Source: a bacterium
GTDB taxonomy: Bacteria; Fidelibacterota; Marinisomatia; Marinisomatales; Marinisomataceae
Assembly (NCBI GenBank): GCA_023255095.1
Contig: JALRJJ010000122.1
Coordinates: 1 to 13,082, forward strand
Direction of reading: 5' to 3'
Length of the DNA stretch: 13,082 nt
Of the stretch, positions 1 through 7,151 are shown in pieces (the first letter of the stretch is position 1; the number at the start of each line of letters is the position of its first letter). Position numbers and translations under genes: made by a program. The notes below the pieces were generated by a model. The model was not told where the DNA came from. It made no database searches and saw nothing but the letters and a program-made list of their open reading frames with translations.

Positions 1-317
1 TTCACTTTTGCTTCTTCCAAAGATAATTGAGGTCGGGTTTTATTGCGCTCAGATGGGTCTCCAATCATTGCTGTAAAATCCCCAATTATTAGTATTGCTT
101 GGTGACCAAGGTCTTGAAAATCTCTTAGTTTTTTCAATACAACAGCGTGTCCAATGTGAAGATCAGGTCTGGTAGGATCGCATCCAAGTTTAATATTTAA
201 AGGAGTATTTGTTTTGATTGATTTTTCAATTTTATTCCTTAATTCATCTAGAGGGATAACTTCTTCAGTTCCTCGTGATATAATTTCTAACTGTTCGTCA
301 ACGGATAACTTTGTCAT
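1..317 (-). CDS. tyrS: Tyrosyl-tRNA synthetase, N-terminal part (runs off the left edge)
   Basis: Charges tRNA-Tyr with tyrosine in the cytoplasm. Reading the minus strand from the ATG at 317 gives about 105 residues before the window ends. They contain the class I signature: PTRPDLHIGH at about 48-57 (the HIGH motif of the ATP site), followed by a GDFTAMIGDPS segment at 79-89 that is typical of tyrosyl- rather than tryptophanyl-tRNA synthetase. The KMSKS loop and the anticodon-binding/S4 domain lie outside the window. The start is well supported: its ATG overlaps the smpB stop codon (ATGA, 314-317), and a strong Shine-Dalgarno (GAGGAG, 321-326) sits inside the end of smpB, so translation is probably coupled to smpB. 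One small oddity is GDPSERNKTRP where GDPSG is usual. Identity is secure; completeness cannot be judged. Confidence 0.93.
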   Translation of the reverse strand, partial: MTKLSVDEQLEIISRGTEEVIPLDELRNKIEKSIKTNTPLNIKLGCDPTRPDLHIGHAVVLKKLRDFQDLGHQAILIIGDFTAMIGDPSERNKTRPQLSLEEAKV

Positions 318-772
318 CTTCTCCTCTTCAATTCTCTACTTGCTTCTCTTTCAAGATCTTTATTCTTTAAGGATTCTTTCTTTTGGAAGTTTTTCTTACC
401 TCTTCCTAAAGCAATTTCTATTTTTGCTTTACCTCCTTTAAAATAAGCTTTTAATGGGATAATTGTTAAGCCTTTTTGCATCACACTATTCTGTAATTTT
501 ATAATCTCTTTCTTATTTAATAATAGCTCCCTAACTCTTAGTGGGTCGTGGCCTGAAAAACCTGTATGCGAATATTCACTGATGTGTGCATTCATTAAAA
601 AAACTCTGAAACTCTTAATGGAAACAAAACTTTCATTAATAGTAATTTTTTTTTCACGTAAGCTTTTTACTTCGCTGCCTTTTAGAATCATTCCTGCTTC
701 AAATTTTTCAATCACTTCGTAATTAAAAAGCGCTTTACGATTGGTGGATATTATATCAATTTTTTCAGCCAT
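314..772 (-). CDS. smpB: SsrA (tmRNA)-binding protein SmpB
   Basis: Binds tmRNA and takes it to stalled ribosomes for trans-translation. The 152-residue product has normal family length. Hallmarks in order are NRKA at 11-14, FEAGMILKGSEVKSLR at 24-39, HISEY at 63-67, HDPLR at 75-79, the PLKAYFKGGKAKIEIALGRGKK block at 106-127, and a basic tail rich in R and K. In the usual family sequence GKK is followed two residues later by DKR; here that triplet is QKK (130-132), a departure in a segment reported as important for SmpB function. No clear Shine-Dalgarno precedes the ATG at 772. It is the first gene of a pair with tyrS. A possible promoter lies in the AT-rich gap upstream. The tmRNA gene itself is not in the window. 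Confidence 0.95.
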   Translation of the reverse strand: MAEKIDIISTNRKALFNYEVIEKFEAGMILKGSEVKSLREKKITINESFVSIKSFRVFLMNAHISEYSHTGFSGHDPLRVRELLLNKKEIIKLQNSVMQKGLTIIPLKAYFKGGKAKIEIALGRGKKNFQKKESLKNKDLEREASRELKRRR

Positions 773-811
773 AAAAAAAGTTTTTTATTTTAATTATTAT
801 TTCTTTAAATA

Positions 812-841
812 TTAATATTATTAATCTTAAACACTTTTCAA
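812..841 (-). promoter_or_regulatory. Candidate sigma-70-type promoter for smpB-tyrS
   Basis: On the minus strand a TTGAAA hexamer (836-841) is followed after 18 bases by TATTAA (812-817), which would put the transcript start about 30-35 bases before the smpB ATG. The whole 773-916 gap is extremely AT-rich, so a match of this quality could arise by chance. The same gap must also hold any promoter of the plus-strand recombinase fragment; a weak TTGTGT-17-TAATTT pair at 859-887 is the best I see for that. Confidence 0.3.
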
Positions 842-916
842 CATAATGTTAATAAAAATTGTGTGTTAATTTTTTTTTCATTAATTTACTTATGAAATTA
901 ATATGAAATTCCCATT

Positions 917-1402
917 ATGAGTAGTATTTATAAACGTAAAAGAAACGGAAAATTTGATGGTTATGTAATGTATTCCACCTATGCTTTTGATCCAATTAAA
1001 AACAAAAAAAGATACTTCAATATTACAATTGGTAAGCTAGGCCCTACCCTTTCATGGAATGATTGCATTAAAAAGAAAAAAGATTTGGATCGCAGTTTTC
1101 AAAATCAAAAACAAAACAAAAAAGAGATGATTTTGAACCAAGCGATAAAGACTTATATTGAATTCAAAAAAAATAAAAATTCTAAAATTTCTGCTGCTTC
1201 AATAAAGATTTTAAGCTACCATTTAAACAAGTTTCAAAAAATCTTAAACAAAAGATATGGGATGGGTATTAAAACAAAGCATATTGAATTAAAAATGTTA
1301 GCTTGGTACTTTGCTTTAAGACAATCTCAATTAAAGGAAAGCTCTCTTGAAGTACATCGTAGAATTATTTTTAGCTTTTTAGATTGGACTAAAGATAGTT
1401 GA
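917..1402 (+). pseudogene. Tyrosine recombinase (phage-type integrase) N-terminal fragment, no catalytic domain
   Basis: The 161 residues read like the front half of a tyrosine recombinase. Residues 1-40 (MSSIYKRKRNGKF followed by an aromatic, strand-like stretch with KKRYFNITIGKLG) resemble an integrase arm-binding region. Residues 70-158 resemble the helical SAM-like core-binding domain (LNQAIKTYIEFKKNK, then SSLEVHRRIIFSFLDW). The frame stops at 1400-1402, where the catalytic domain with its R...HxxR...Y residues should begin, and none follows: the next bases are a tRNA gene and then the end of an unrelated minus-strand gene. The stop codon's last base is also the discriminator position of the convergent tRNA-Gly. 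No Shine-Dalgarno precedes the ATG at 917. It is the only plus-strand gene in the first 4.5 kb. Most likely it is the remnant of an integrated element; a retained small DNA-binding protein is the alternative. The family call rests on pattern recognition only. Confidence 0.6.
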
Positions 1403-1474
1403 GCGAGTGACGCGATTCGAACGCGCGACCCCAACCTTGGCAAGGTTGTGCTCTACCAGCTGAGCTACACTCGC
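1402..1474 (-). tRNA. tRNA-Gly (anticodon GCC)
   Basis: The minus strand folds as a complete cloverleaf: a perfect 7-base-pair acceptor stem (GCGAGTG with CACTCGC), D-arm GCTC/GAGC, anticodon stem CAACC/GGTTG around a TTGCCAA loop giving anticodon GCC, and T-arm GCGCG/CGCGT around TTCGAAT. The discriminator is U, as is usual for bacterial tRNA-Gly. CCA is not encoded, so it must be added by a nucleotidyltransferase. It lies 56 bases after the end of the nucleotidase-like gene on the same strand. A plus-strand recombinase fragment ends exactly on its 3' terminal base. Confidence 0.95.
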
Positions 1475-1484
1475 ATATACCGTC

Positions 1485-1528
1485 ATAATAAAACAAAAAA
1501 AACTATATTAAAAGAAAAATTAGTTCAA
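1485..1528 (-). promoter_or_regulatory. Candidate promoter region of tRNA-Gly
   Basis: Between the upstream gene's stop (1531) and the tRNA, the minus strand holds TTGAAC (1523-1528), TATAGT (1502-1507, only 15 bases apart from the former) and TATTAT (1485-1490). TATTAT is well placed to serve as a -10 with a start a few bases before the mature tRNA, but no good -35 is correctly spaced for it. Read-through from the upstream operon is equally possible. Confidence 0.25.
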
Positions 1529-1530
1529 TT

Positions 1531-2649
1531 TTAAGAGTCTCTGCCCAATGGAAAATCTGCTTTTTGGGCAATCTCATCAATAAATGCAGCGATTTCTTCG
1601 TCATCTGGGATAGAAGGAGACAAAGGAACACTAAAAAATATACTTCTATTTGATATTCCAGATAGAGCTTGACCTAATTCAACAGCCTCTTTTTGATATT
1701 TTTTGATCAAATCTAAGACATTTGGCTGATCAGAATATAATGATTCTAAGGTTTTTTTAGGATCTTTAGCTTGTAATCGATTTAAACGAAAATCAATCTC
1801 TTGAAGTCTATTAAAACGCGCAGAAACATCAGTAATTTCATTATTAAAATCTTTAACTCTTATGTCAAGAATACTAAGATTTTTACCTTGAACTCCACCA
1901 GCATAAATTTTTGGACCATTTTCACTCTGTTTCGTTCTTGGTCCTGTAATGCTAGTAGTACCGCTTAAAAAGATAAAATCTGCGTCTTTAAAAGATGAAG
2001 CTAAATCAATTTGATTCTGCTCAGACAAATTTATTAGCAGTACTATTATATCAACAGAATCTTCAATTTCATTTATGTATTTGTTTCCGACTTCTATAAA
2101 GTTTTCGTTGATAATCGATTCAAATCTTGTCGCTTCACTCAAACCAATAAATCCAATTTTAAAACCTCCCTCCTCAACAATTTGATAGGGTTTAAACAAA
2201 AGATTTCCAGATTCTTTATCTCTCAAGTTGGCAGAAATAAATGAAACACTTGATTCATTTGTTATATCCACTAAAAACTCTTTTCCGCCTTTAAAATCAT
2301 TAGAACCTATATTCACAACATTGTGGTTAAATTGCTCAAGAATATCGACTAGATGCTTGGCCTTAAATTTTCTTTGATCTATTGACAAATTATCTGGATT
2401 GACTCGACTATCATTATAAAAAATATTTCCAGCATCAACTAAGATAGTTTGTCTGTCTGGCATCATTTTTTTAAGAAAGAAAGATTTTCTGGCAAAACCT
2501 CCTAATGGGTTTTTAGGACACCCACAGTCGAAATATTCTGAAAAAACATTTGCCGTAGAAACAATAGAAACTTCCTCTACATTTTGATCTTGCGCAAAAG
2601 TTTGAGCTAAAAAGAGAACGCTAAAAAAAACTCTAAGTAGTTTAATCAT
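1531..2649 (-). CDS. Exported 5'-nucleotidase/metallophosphoesterase-like protein with degenerate active site
   Basis: 372 residues with a signal peptide (cleavage probable after residue 19, TFA/QDQ). The overall pattern follows the N-terminal calcineurin-like domain of UshA-type 5'-nucleotidases: DAGN at 72-75 where DxGD is expected, NIGSNDF at 113-119 where GNHE/D is expected, SAN at 139-141 (canonical AN), and SGTTS at 229-233 where GHTH would be. The first DxH motif is absent. In its place is CGCPKNPLGGFARK (42-55), a cysteine-glycine motif that I associate with a periplasmic subfamily of these proteins. So the fold is recognisable but most metal ligands are missing, and nucleotidase activity is doubtful; a binding or structural role is possible. 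The C-terminal part (290-372) is helical and lacks the usual nucleotide-binding domain. The start overlaps the pepF stop (ATGA, 2646-2649) with a strong Shine-Dalgarno (GGAGAAG), so the two are translationally coupled. Confidence 0.65.
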   Translation of the reverse strand: MIKLLRVFFSVLFLAQTFAQDQNVEEVSIVSTANVFSEYFDCGCPKNPLGGFARKSFFLKKMMPDRQTILVDAGNIFYNDSRVNPDNLSIDQRKFKAKHLVDILEQFNHNVVNIGSNDFKGGKEFLVDITNESSVSFISANLRDKESGNLLFKPYQIVEEGGFKIGFIGLSEATRFESIINENFIEVGNKYINEIEDSVDIIVLLINLSEQNQIDLASSFKDADFIFLSGTTSITGPRTKQSENGPKIYAGGVQGKNLSILDIRVKDFNNEITDVSARFNRLQEIDFRLNRLQAKDPKKTLESLYSDQPNVLDLIKKYQKEAVELGQALSGISNRSIFFSVPLSPSIPDDEEIAAFIDEIAQKADFPLGRDS

Positions 2650-4526
2650 TTCTTCTCCAAAATAGTTTCTAATTCATCCATCAATTGATTCATTTTTCTT
2701 GAAACCGCTTCAAAAGGTTCAGAAGTTGTCATATCTATACCGGCAAGACTTAATAGTTCAACAGGATAGTCTGAACTTCCACTTGATAAGAAAGAGATAA
2801 ATCCATCAATTCCTTCCTGTCCTTCTTTTTGCACACGTTCAGAAATTTTTTCTCCTGCAGCAAAGGAAGTTGCATATGCATACATGTAAAAATTATAATA
2901 GAAATGGGGTATTCTAGACCAAGAATATGCTTCTTCTTCTGTTAACTCCATACTTGGACCCCAATACTTTTGATACATTTTACCAAAATTATCAGTTAAA
3001 AAGTCTTCAGTTAAAATTTGACCATTCTCAGCAGATTCATGCATAAATAGTTCAAATTCTGCAAACCTGGCCTGTCGATAATATGTCGAACCAATATTCT
3101 GGATATAATTTTGAAGTAAAACAGCTTTCTCTTCATCATTGGAAACATTATCCAATAAATAATCCATCAATAATGATTCAGTAGTAACTGAAGCTACTTC
3201 CGCATTGAAGGTATCATAACCATAGTAGGGATATGGTTGATTTTTTTGGCTTAAGTAAGAATGATAAGCATGTCCAAGCTCGTGCGCTAAAGTAAAGATA
3301 TCATCTAATGTCCCAGCAAAATTCAATTTAATTCTTGGATCAAGCCCCCAAGTTGAAGACATGTAGGCTCCACTCTCTTTTCCTTGATTTTCAAAGACGT
3401 CTATAAGATTCTCTTGATACATTCTTTCAGTAAAAGCCTGAAGCTCTCCATTATTTGCCTGCAACAATGGTTGTAAAGCACCAATAACGATTTCTTGGGC
3501 TTCTTCATAGGTATATTCGCGAGAATAGTCCGCTAATGGTGCATATGTATCAAAAGGCTTAATTTTGTCTAAATTGAGGTATTTTGCTTTAATTGAAGCC
3601 CATCGATGTAAAGGTTGAAGATTATTATTAACGCTTTTAATTAAATTTTTATAAATCTCAGTTGAAATACCTGAACCTTTCATTTTTGCTTCGAGCGCAT
3701 TTTCATAACCTCTCGCAGAAGAATAAAAGATATTGCCATCTATATTTCCCTTCATTAGTACTGATAAAGTATTGATAGACTCCTTAAATGGCACATATAA
3801 AGCTTTATACATGTCTTCTCGAACTCTTCGGTTAGGGGATTTAGTATATTTACCATATCTACCTTCAGACATAGTTAGTTCAATGTTGTTCTCATCTTTA
3901 AATGTACCCCAAGTAAAGTCGGTTGCTTTCATAATGTCATAAGCCTCATTGGGAATTCCAGATAATTTTCTTGTCATTGATAACAATCTTTCTTCATTTT
4001 CGCTTAATGTATAAGGTTTTGCAATATAAATATCTTTAAACTGTTTTTCGTACAACCTTAAATCAGGTTCAATCTTCATAAACTCTTCAATTTTCGAATA
4101 CTCCGCTTCTAATAGTTCGGGAACATAAAAAGCGTTCAATTGACTATATTTAATAGCAATATTTCTGATTTCTTGAACCATCACTTGATAAGTTTCATTG
4201 GTAAGGTCTGCGTTTAGTGAATTTGAAGCATAATGGTAAAGTCTTCCAAAATACTGATTAATTTCTTCATCCAATTTAATAGATGACAATAAGGTTTGAG
4301 GATTCGAAAGTAATTTACCTTTAAATGAAGTCATTTTAGGATACAACTGTTCTAAGACAGTTAATTCTTTCCTCCAAGCTTCATCATTTTCATATACAAC
4401 TGTTAGATCCCATTTATACTTTGAATCAATCTCTGACCTTAGAGGAACTTGAGCGGATTCTGAAGGACTATTAGTTGAGCAAGACATGATGGTGAGAAGA
4501 TAAATAAATAAAATTCTAAAATACAT
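2646..4526 (-). CDS. pepF: Oligoendopeptidase F family M3B metallopeptidase, lipoprotein
   Basis: Zinc peptidase that cleaves short peptides. The 626 residues match the usual length of about 600 plus an export signal. The HExxH zinc site is HELGH at 415-419, preceded by a GTLDDIFTLA segment, with the probable third ligand E443 in NAEVAS. An HFYYNFYMYAYA block near the C-terminus matches the substrate-side helix of PepF. Unlike typical cytoplasmic PepF, the N-terminus is a lipoprotein signal (hydrophobic stretch ending IMSC, Cys16), followed by a polar, Ser-rich linker. That implies anchoring in the envelope and digestion of peptides in the periplasm or outside. The start is supported by AAAGGA (4534-4539) seven bases before the ATG. 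It is the first gene of a coupled pair with the nucleotidase-like gene, and divergent from the patatin gene. Confidence 0.92.
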   Translation of the reverse strand: MYFRILFIYLLTIMSCSTNSPSESAQVPLRSEIDSKYKWDLTVVYENDEAWRKELTVLEQLYPKMTSFKGKLLSNPQTLLSSIKLDEEINQYFGRLYHYASNSLNADLTNETYQVMVQEIRNIAIKYSQLNAFYVPELLEAEYSKIEEFMKIEPDLRLYEKQFKDIYIAKPYTLSENEERLLSMTRKLSGIPNEAYDIMKATDFTWGTFKDENNIELTMSEGRYGKYTKSPNRRVREDMYKALYVPFKESINTLSVLMKGNIDGNIFYSSARGYENALEAKMKGSGISTEIYKNLIKSVNNNLQPLHRWASIKAKYLNLDKIKPFDTYAPLADYSREYTYEEAQEIVIGALQPLLQANNGELQAFTERMYQENLIDVFENQGKESGAYMSSTWGLDPRIKLNFAGTLDDIFTLAHELGHAYHSYLSQKNQPYPYYGYDTFNAEVASVTTESLLMDYLLDNVSNDEEKAVLLQNYIQNIGSTYYRQARFAEFELFMHESAENGQILTEDFLTDNFGKMYQKYWGPSMELTEEEAYSWSRIPHFYYNFYMYAYATSFAAGEKISERVQKEGQEGIDGFISFLSSGSSDYPVELLSLAGIDMTTSEPFEAVSRKMNQLMDELETILEKK

Positions 4527-4558
4527 ATTAAATTCCTTTACTGATGATCTAAAACAAA

Positions 4559-4566
4559 ATTATAGT
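4559..4566. promoter_or_regulatory. Overlapping divergent -10 elements between pepF and the patatin gene
   Basis: The 49-base gap must carry promoters for both directions. On the minus strand a perfect TATAAT (4559-4564) is followed by TTTG, so the string also fits TAnnTTTG, the -7 element described in Bacteroidota. On the plus strand TATAGT (4561-4566) follows TTTACT (4537-4542) with an 18-base spacer. The two -10s share four bases, so the polymerases would exclude each other. The plus-strand start would fall only a few bases before the patatin ATG at 4576. Confidence 0.45.
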
Positions 4567-4575
4567 GATAAACCA

Positions 4576-5400
4576 ATGAAAAAGAAACAAAAAATCGGAC
4601 TTGCTTTAGGAGGTGGAGCAGCTCGAGGCTTTGCACATATTGGAGCAATTAAAGCATTAGAAGAATTTGAAATTCCAATCGATCTCATATCTGGAACAAG
4701 TATTGGTTCATTCATTGGTGCACTTTATAGTTCAGGAAATCTGGAAGAATTTGAAAAAGAAATCAGTTCAAAAAATAGTTTTATGCGGGATGTATTATTA
4801 AAACTTGATCCTACATTTCCAAAATTATCTTTAATGAATGGAAATGAAGTGATAAAAATCTTCAAATCATTATCTTCTGCACGCACATTTGAAGATTTAT
4901 CAATTCCATTAACTACTGTGACTACTGGTATTGAAAAAAATGAAAAAATTGAATGTAATGATGGGGATTTAATCAATGCGATTAGAGCAAGCATAGCTAT
5001 TCCCGGAGTACTTTCTCCTGTGTATATTAATCAACGACTTTGTGTTGATGGAGGATTAGTAGATCCAGTTCCAGTTGAATCTCTTTATAATATGGGTGCA
5101 GATATCACAATAGCAGTCAATTTATATGGATTATTTTCTTCAAAACATAGTCAAGAAAATTATAATATTATAGACATCGTGGATCGTTCTGCTAAAATTA
5201 TTTTAAACAATATTGCTCAATTGAGTTTTAAAATCCATTCTCCTGATATATTGATTGAACCTCCTATAGATGAGTTCAAGGGATGGGATTTTCATAAATC
5301 TTCAGATTTAATAGAGATAGGATATCAAGAGACGAAGAGAGTTTTAAATAATAATCAAGAAACTCTGATGAAAATTATAAATCTAACTGATCCTTATTAA
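4576..5400 (+). CDS. Patatin-like phospholipase (RssA/NTE family)
   Basis: Predicted serine acyl hydrolase acting on phospholipids or lysophospholipids at the membrane. 274 residues form a single patatin domain. The glycine-rich oxyanion loop LGGGAARGFAHIG spans 11-23, the nucleophile elbow GTSIG is at 40-44 with Ser42, and the catalytic Asp158 sits in VDGGLVDPVPV (157-167), so the Ser-Asp dyad is complete. There is no signal peptide, so it acts from the cytoplasmic side. No Shine-Dalgarno is visible before the ATG, and a candidate -10 at 4561-4566 would give an almost leaderless message. It is one of only two plus-strand reading frames in the window. Its last 26 bases overlap the 3' end of the convergent cyclophilin gene. 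The physiological substrate cannot be told from sequence. Confidence 0.9.
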   Translation: MKKKQKIGLALGGGAARGFAHIGAIKALEEFEIPIDLISGTSIGSFIGALYSSGNLEEFEKEISSKNSFMRDVLLKLDPTFPKLSLMNGNEVIKIFKSLSSARTFEDLSIPLTTVTTGIEKNEKIECNDGDLINAIRASIAIPGVLSPVYINQRLCVDGGLVDPVPVESLYNMGADITIAVNLYGLFSSKHSQENYNIIDIVDRSAKIILNNIAQLSFKIHSPDILIEPPIDEFKGWDFHKSSDLIEIGYQETKRVLNNNQETLMKIINLTDPY

Positions 5401-5986
5401 CGATTTTTACCTGCATTTCCACTTTTTCGATAGGATTATCTCTCAAGTCTTTTTCCAAATTCACTATAGAATCAATTGTTTCTAAGCCATCAATTACCTG
5501 ACCAAAAACAGTATAGTTATTATCTAAAAATGAAGCGACATCATGGCAAATAAAAAACTGACTACTCGCACTATTAGGGTCATTAGTTCTTGCCATAGAA
5601 AGCGTTCCTTTTACATGAGGTGTCGCATTAAATTCTTGAGGAATCAACCATGTTGAAGAATCATTTTCATCTCCAATTCCAAAGAATTTTCCAGCTCTAC
5701 CCCCTGTCCCATGAATTGAACGATCATCTAGTTTTGAATTAGGGTCTCCACCCTGAATTACAAAGCCTGGAATGACTCTATGAAATAATGTTCCATTAAA
5801 ATAACCTTCATTCGCTAATATTTTGAAACTCTCAACATGCATAGGGGCAATTTCTGGATAAAATTCAATCACCATATCACCATATTTTGTTGAAATAACC
5901 GCTACTTCTTGTACTTTTTTACTGGTCATCATTGATACTCCAATTACAATTAAAATTAAAACTATTAGATATATAAATTTTTTCAT
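5375..5986 (-). CDS. Cyclophilin-type peptidyl-prolyl cis-trans isomerase, membrane-anchored
   Basis: Catalyses cis-trans isomerisation of X-Pro bonds, here probably in the periplasm. 203 residues: an N-terminal hydrophobic helix (about 4-20, no lipobox, no clear cleavage site) acting as an anchor or uncleaved signal, then one cyclophilin domain from about 26. The catalytic core is clear: LFHRVIPGFVIQGGDP (67-82, with Arg70, Phe75, Gln78), GTLSMARTNDPNSASSQFFI (127-146, with Met131 and Gln143), and FLDNNYTVFGQVIDG (153-167). An insertion at about 84-120 (HGTGGRAGKFFG and following) is seen in many bacterial single-domain forms. The gene follows the PHP phosphodiesterase after 4 bases, with an AAGG Shine-Dalgarno overlapping that gene's end, so the two are co-transcribed. 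It ends overlapping the convergent patatin gene by 26 bases, with no terminator hairpin visible between them. Confidence 0.93.
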   Translation of the reverse strand: MKKFIYLIVLILIVIGVSMMTSKKVQEVAVISTKYGDMVIEFYPEIAPMHVESFKILANEGYFNGTLFHRVIPGFVIQGGDPNSKLDDRSIHGTGGRAGKFFGIGDENDSSTWLIPQEFNATPHVKGTLSMARTNDPNSASSQFFICHDVASFLDNNYTVFGQVIDGLETIDSIVNLEKDLRDNPIEKVEMQVKIVNKDQLDL

Positions 5987-5990
5987 AATT

Positions 5991-7151
5991 CTACCTTACT
6001 TTCATTTCTAATACTGGATGCATTCTTGGTGCATAGATAGCATTTAGGACCTCAAATCGAAGATTAATTTTTTCATCTCCTCTAGAAATGACAGAAACTT
6101 TTGTGCTACCTTGAGGTTGAATCTCTACAATATTTGAATCATTAAAGAAATCAAACTTACTTATATTTTTTAAAATAAATTTTGTATCGGAATTATTGGA
6201 CAAGAAAACATTTACTACACCGCCTTTTTCTGATAGAGAAATTGAATCAATTAAAATTGTCTTTTCAATTAGAGGTAAAAGCCATTCATTTCTACCAACT
6301 AATGTATTATTGTGCCAGACCACTGTTTGCCTATTAAAAAGAGCCTCTTTGATACTTTTCTCATTTTTTTCTTTAGAGAAAATTATTGTCACAGGTCTGT
6401 GGCCACCCTCTTTAAGGTTATATGTCCAATCAATAATTCCATGAATATCTGAATTAGCCATAATCGTTAAATTATAATCTAAAGCTATTCTAAGGGCGTC
6501 TTCAGAAAAATTGTCTTTGTTTACGATTTCAATACCGTGCAAATAACCCTTAGAAATTAAATCCTTATGGAATTCTGTTAGAGATACAGTAGCACTTGGT
6601 TTTTGACCTCTCCAACTATGGTTCCAAAAAATAAAGGCCTTCTGCGCCATCGCTGCTTCAAAGGCATCATTGATATTTGGAGTATTAAGCTCATTAGCAT
6701 CTTTCAAGAAAATTGCATTATTATGACCATACGGAAATTCTCTTGAAATTTCAGCCCCATTAATAATAATCAACTCTTTAGGGTTGAACGGCTGATTATA
6801 TAACTCCCACATTCTAAAAACGGATAAATCTTTCTTTTGATAAAATTCTTTAGCTAAATCAAAAGATCTATTTCGATCTAGATGAGGAATATCATTTTTG
6901 TTCACTTGTCTTTCTAAATGTTCCGTAACAGCAAAAATATCTAATCCATCTTTAATGGACTCTTCAATTCTGATATCAGGCCAAACACTGCCATCAGAAA
7001 AAACAGAATGAGAATGAAAATCACCAATTATGGTAATATAATTATCTAAATTAGGAAAAGTAATTTCCCTTGATAAATTAGGGTTTGCCTGTTGTGCAAA
7101 TATTGAACAACAGGCAAATAGAATAATGAATTTATTCTTCAGGGCTTTCAT
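5991..7151 (-). CDS. Exported PHP-domain phosphodiesterase (Sb-PDE-like)
   Basis: 386 residues with a signal peptide (cleavage probable after A19, SIFA/QQ). The PHP metal-binding residues are all visible: DFHSHSVFSDG at 44-54 (His46, His48, Asp53), TEH at 76-78, GAEIS at 132-136 (Glu134), NHS at 177-179 (His178) and NSDIHG at 233-238 (Asp235, His237). This is the full set for a multinuclear phosphoesterase. The arrangement of HSHSVFSDGSVWPDIRIEE with a nearby AVTEHLE resembles, from memory, the exported Sb-PDE group of PHP phosphodiesterases, so a role in releasing phosphate from diesters in the periplasm is inferred. Residues 300-386 form a beta-rich C-terminal domain. The start at 7151 lies 20 bases inside the upstream lipoprotein gene, indicating coupling. 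PHP enzyme: sure; subgroup and substrate: moderate. Confidence 0.85.
   Translation of the reverse strand: MKALKNKFIILFACCSIFAQQANPNLSREITFPNLDNYITIIGDFHSHSVFSDGSVWPDIRIEESIKDGLDIFAVTEHLERQVNKNDIPHLDRNRSFDLAKEFYQKKDLSVFRMWELYNQPFNPKELIIINGAEISREFPYGHNNAIFLKDANELNTPNINDAFEAAMAQKAFIFWNHSWRGQKPSATVSLTEFHKDLISKGYLHGIEIVNKDNFSEDALRIALDYNLTIMANSDIHGIIDWTYNLKEGGHRPVTIIFSKEKNEKSIKEALFNRQTVVWHNNTLVGRNEWLLPLIEKTILIDSISLSEKGGVVNVFLSNNSDTKFILKNISKFDFFNDSNIVEIQPQGSTKVSVISRGDEKINLRFEVLNAIYAPRMHPVLEMKVR

Noticed and set aside
214..441. Plus-strand frame opposite tyrS and smpB
   Set aside because: Hydrophobic Leu/Phe/Ser-rich product of the kind expected from the antisense of Lys-rich genes; both genes on the other strand are firmly identified.
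773..916. A tmRNA (ssrA) gene next to smpB
   Set aside because: The gap is only 144 bases, very AT-rich, and shows no tRNA-like ends or tag-coding frame.
892..920. Two very short frames (ATG at 892 and 903) chained by ATGA overlaps into the recombinase fragment start, resembling leader peptides
   Set aside because: They encode only four or five residues, have no Shine-Dalgarno, and such overlaps are expected by chance in sequence this AT-rich.
773..1402. A second copy of the tRNA-Gly 3' end that would mark the other side of an integrated element
   Set aside because: I looked for the T-arm/acceptor sequence around the recombinase fragment and elsewhere in the window and saw no second copy.
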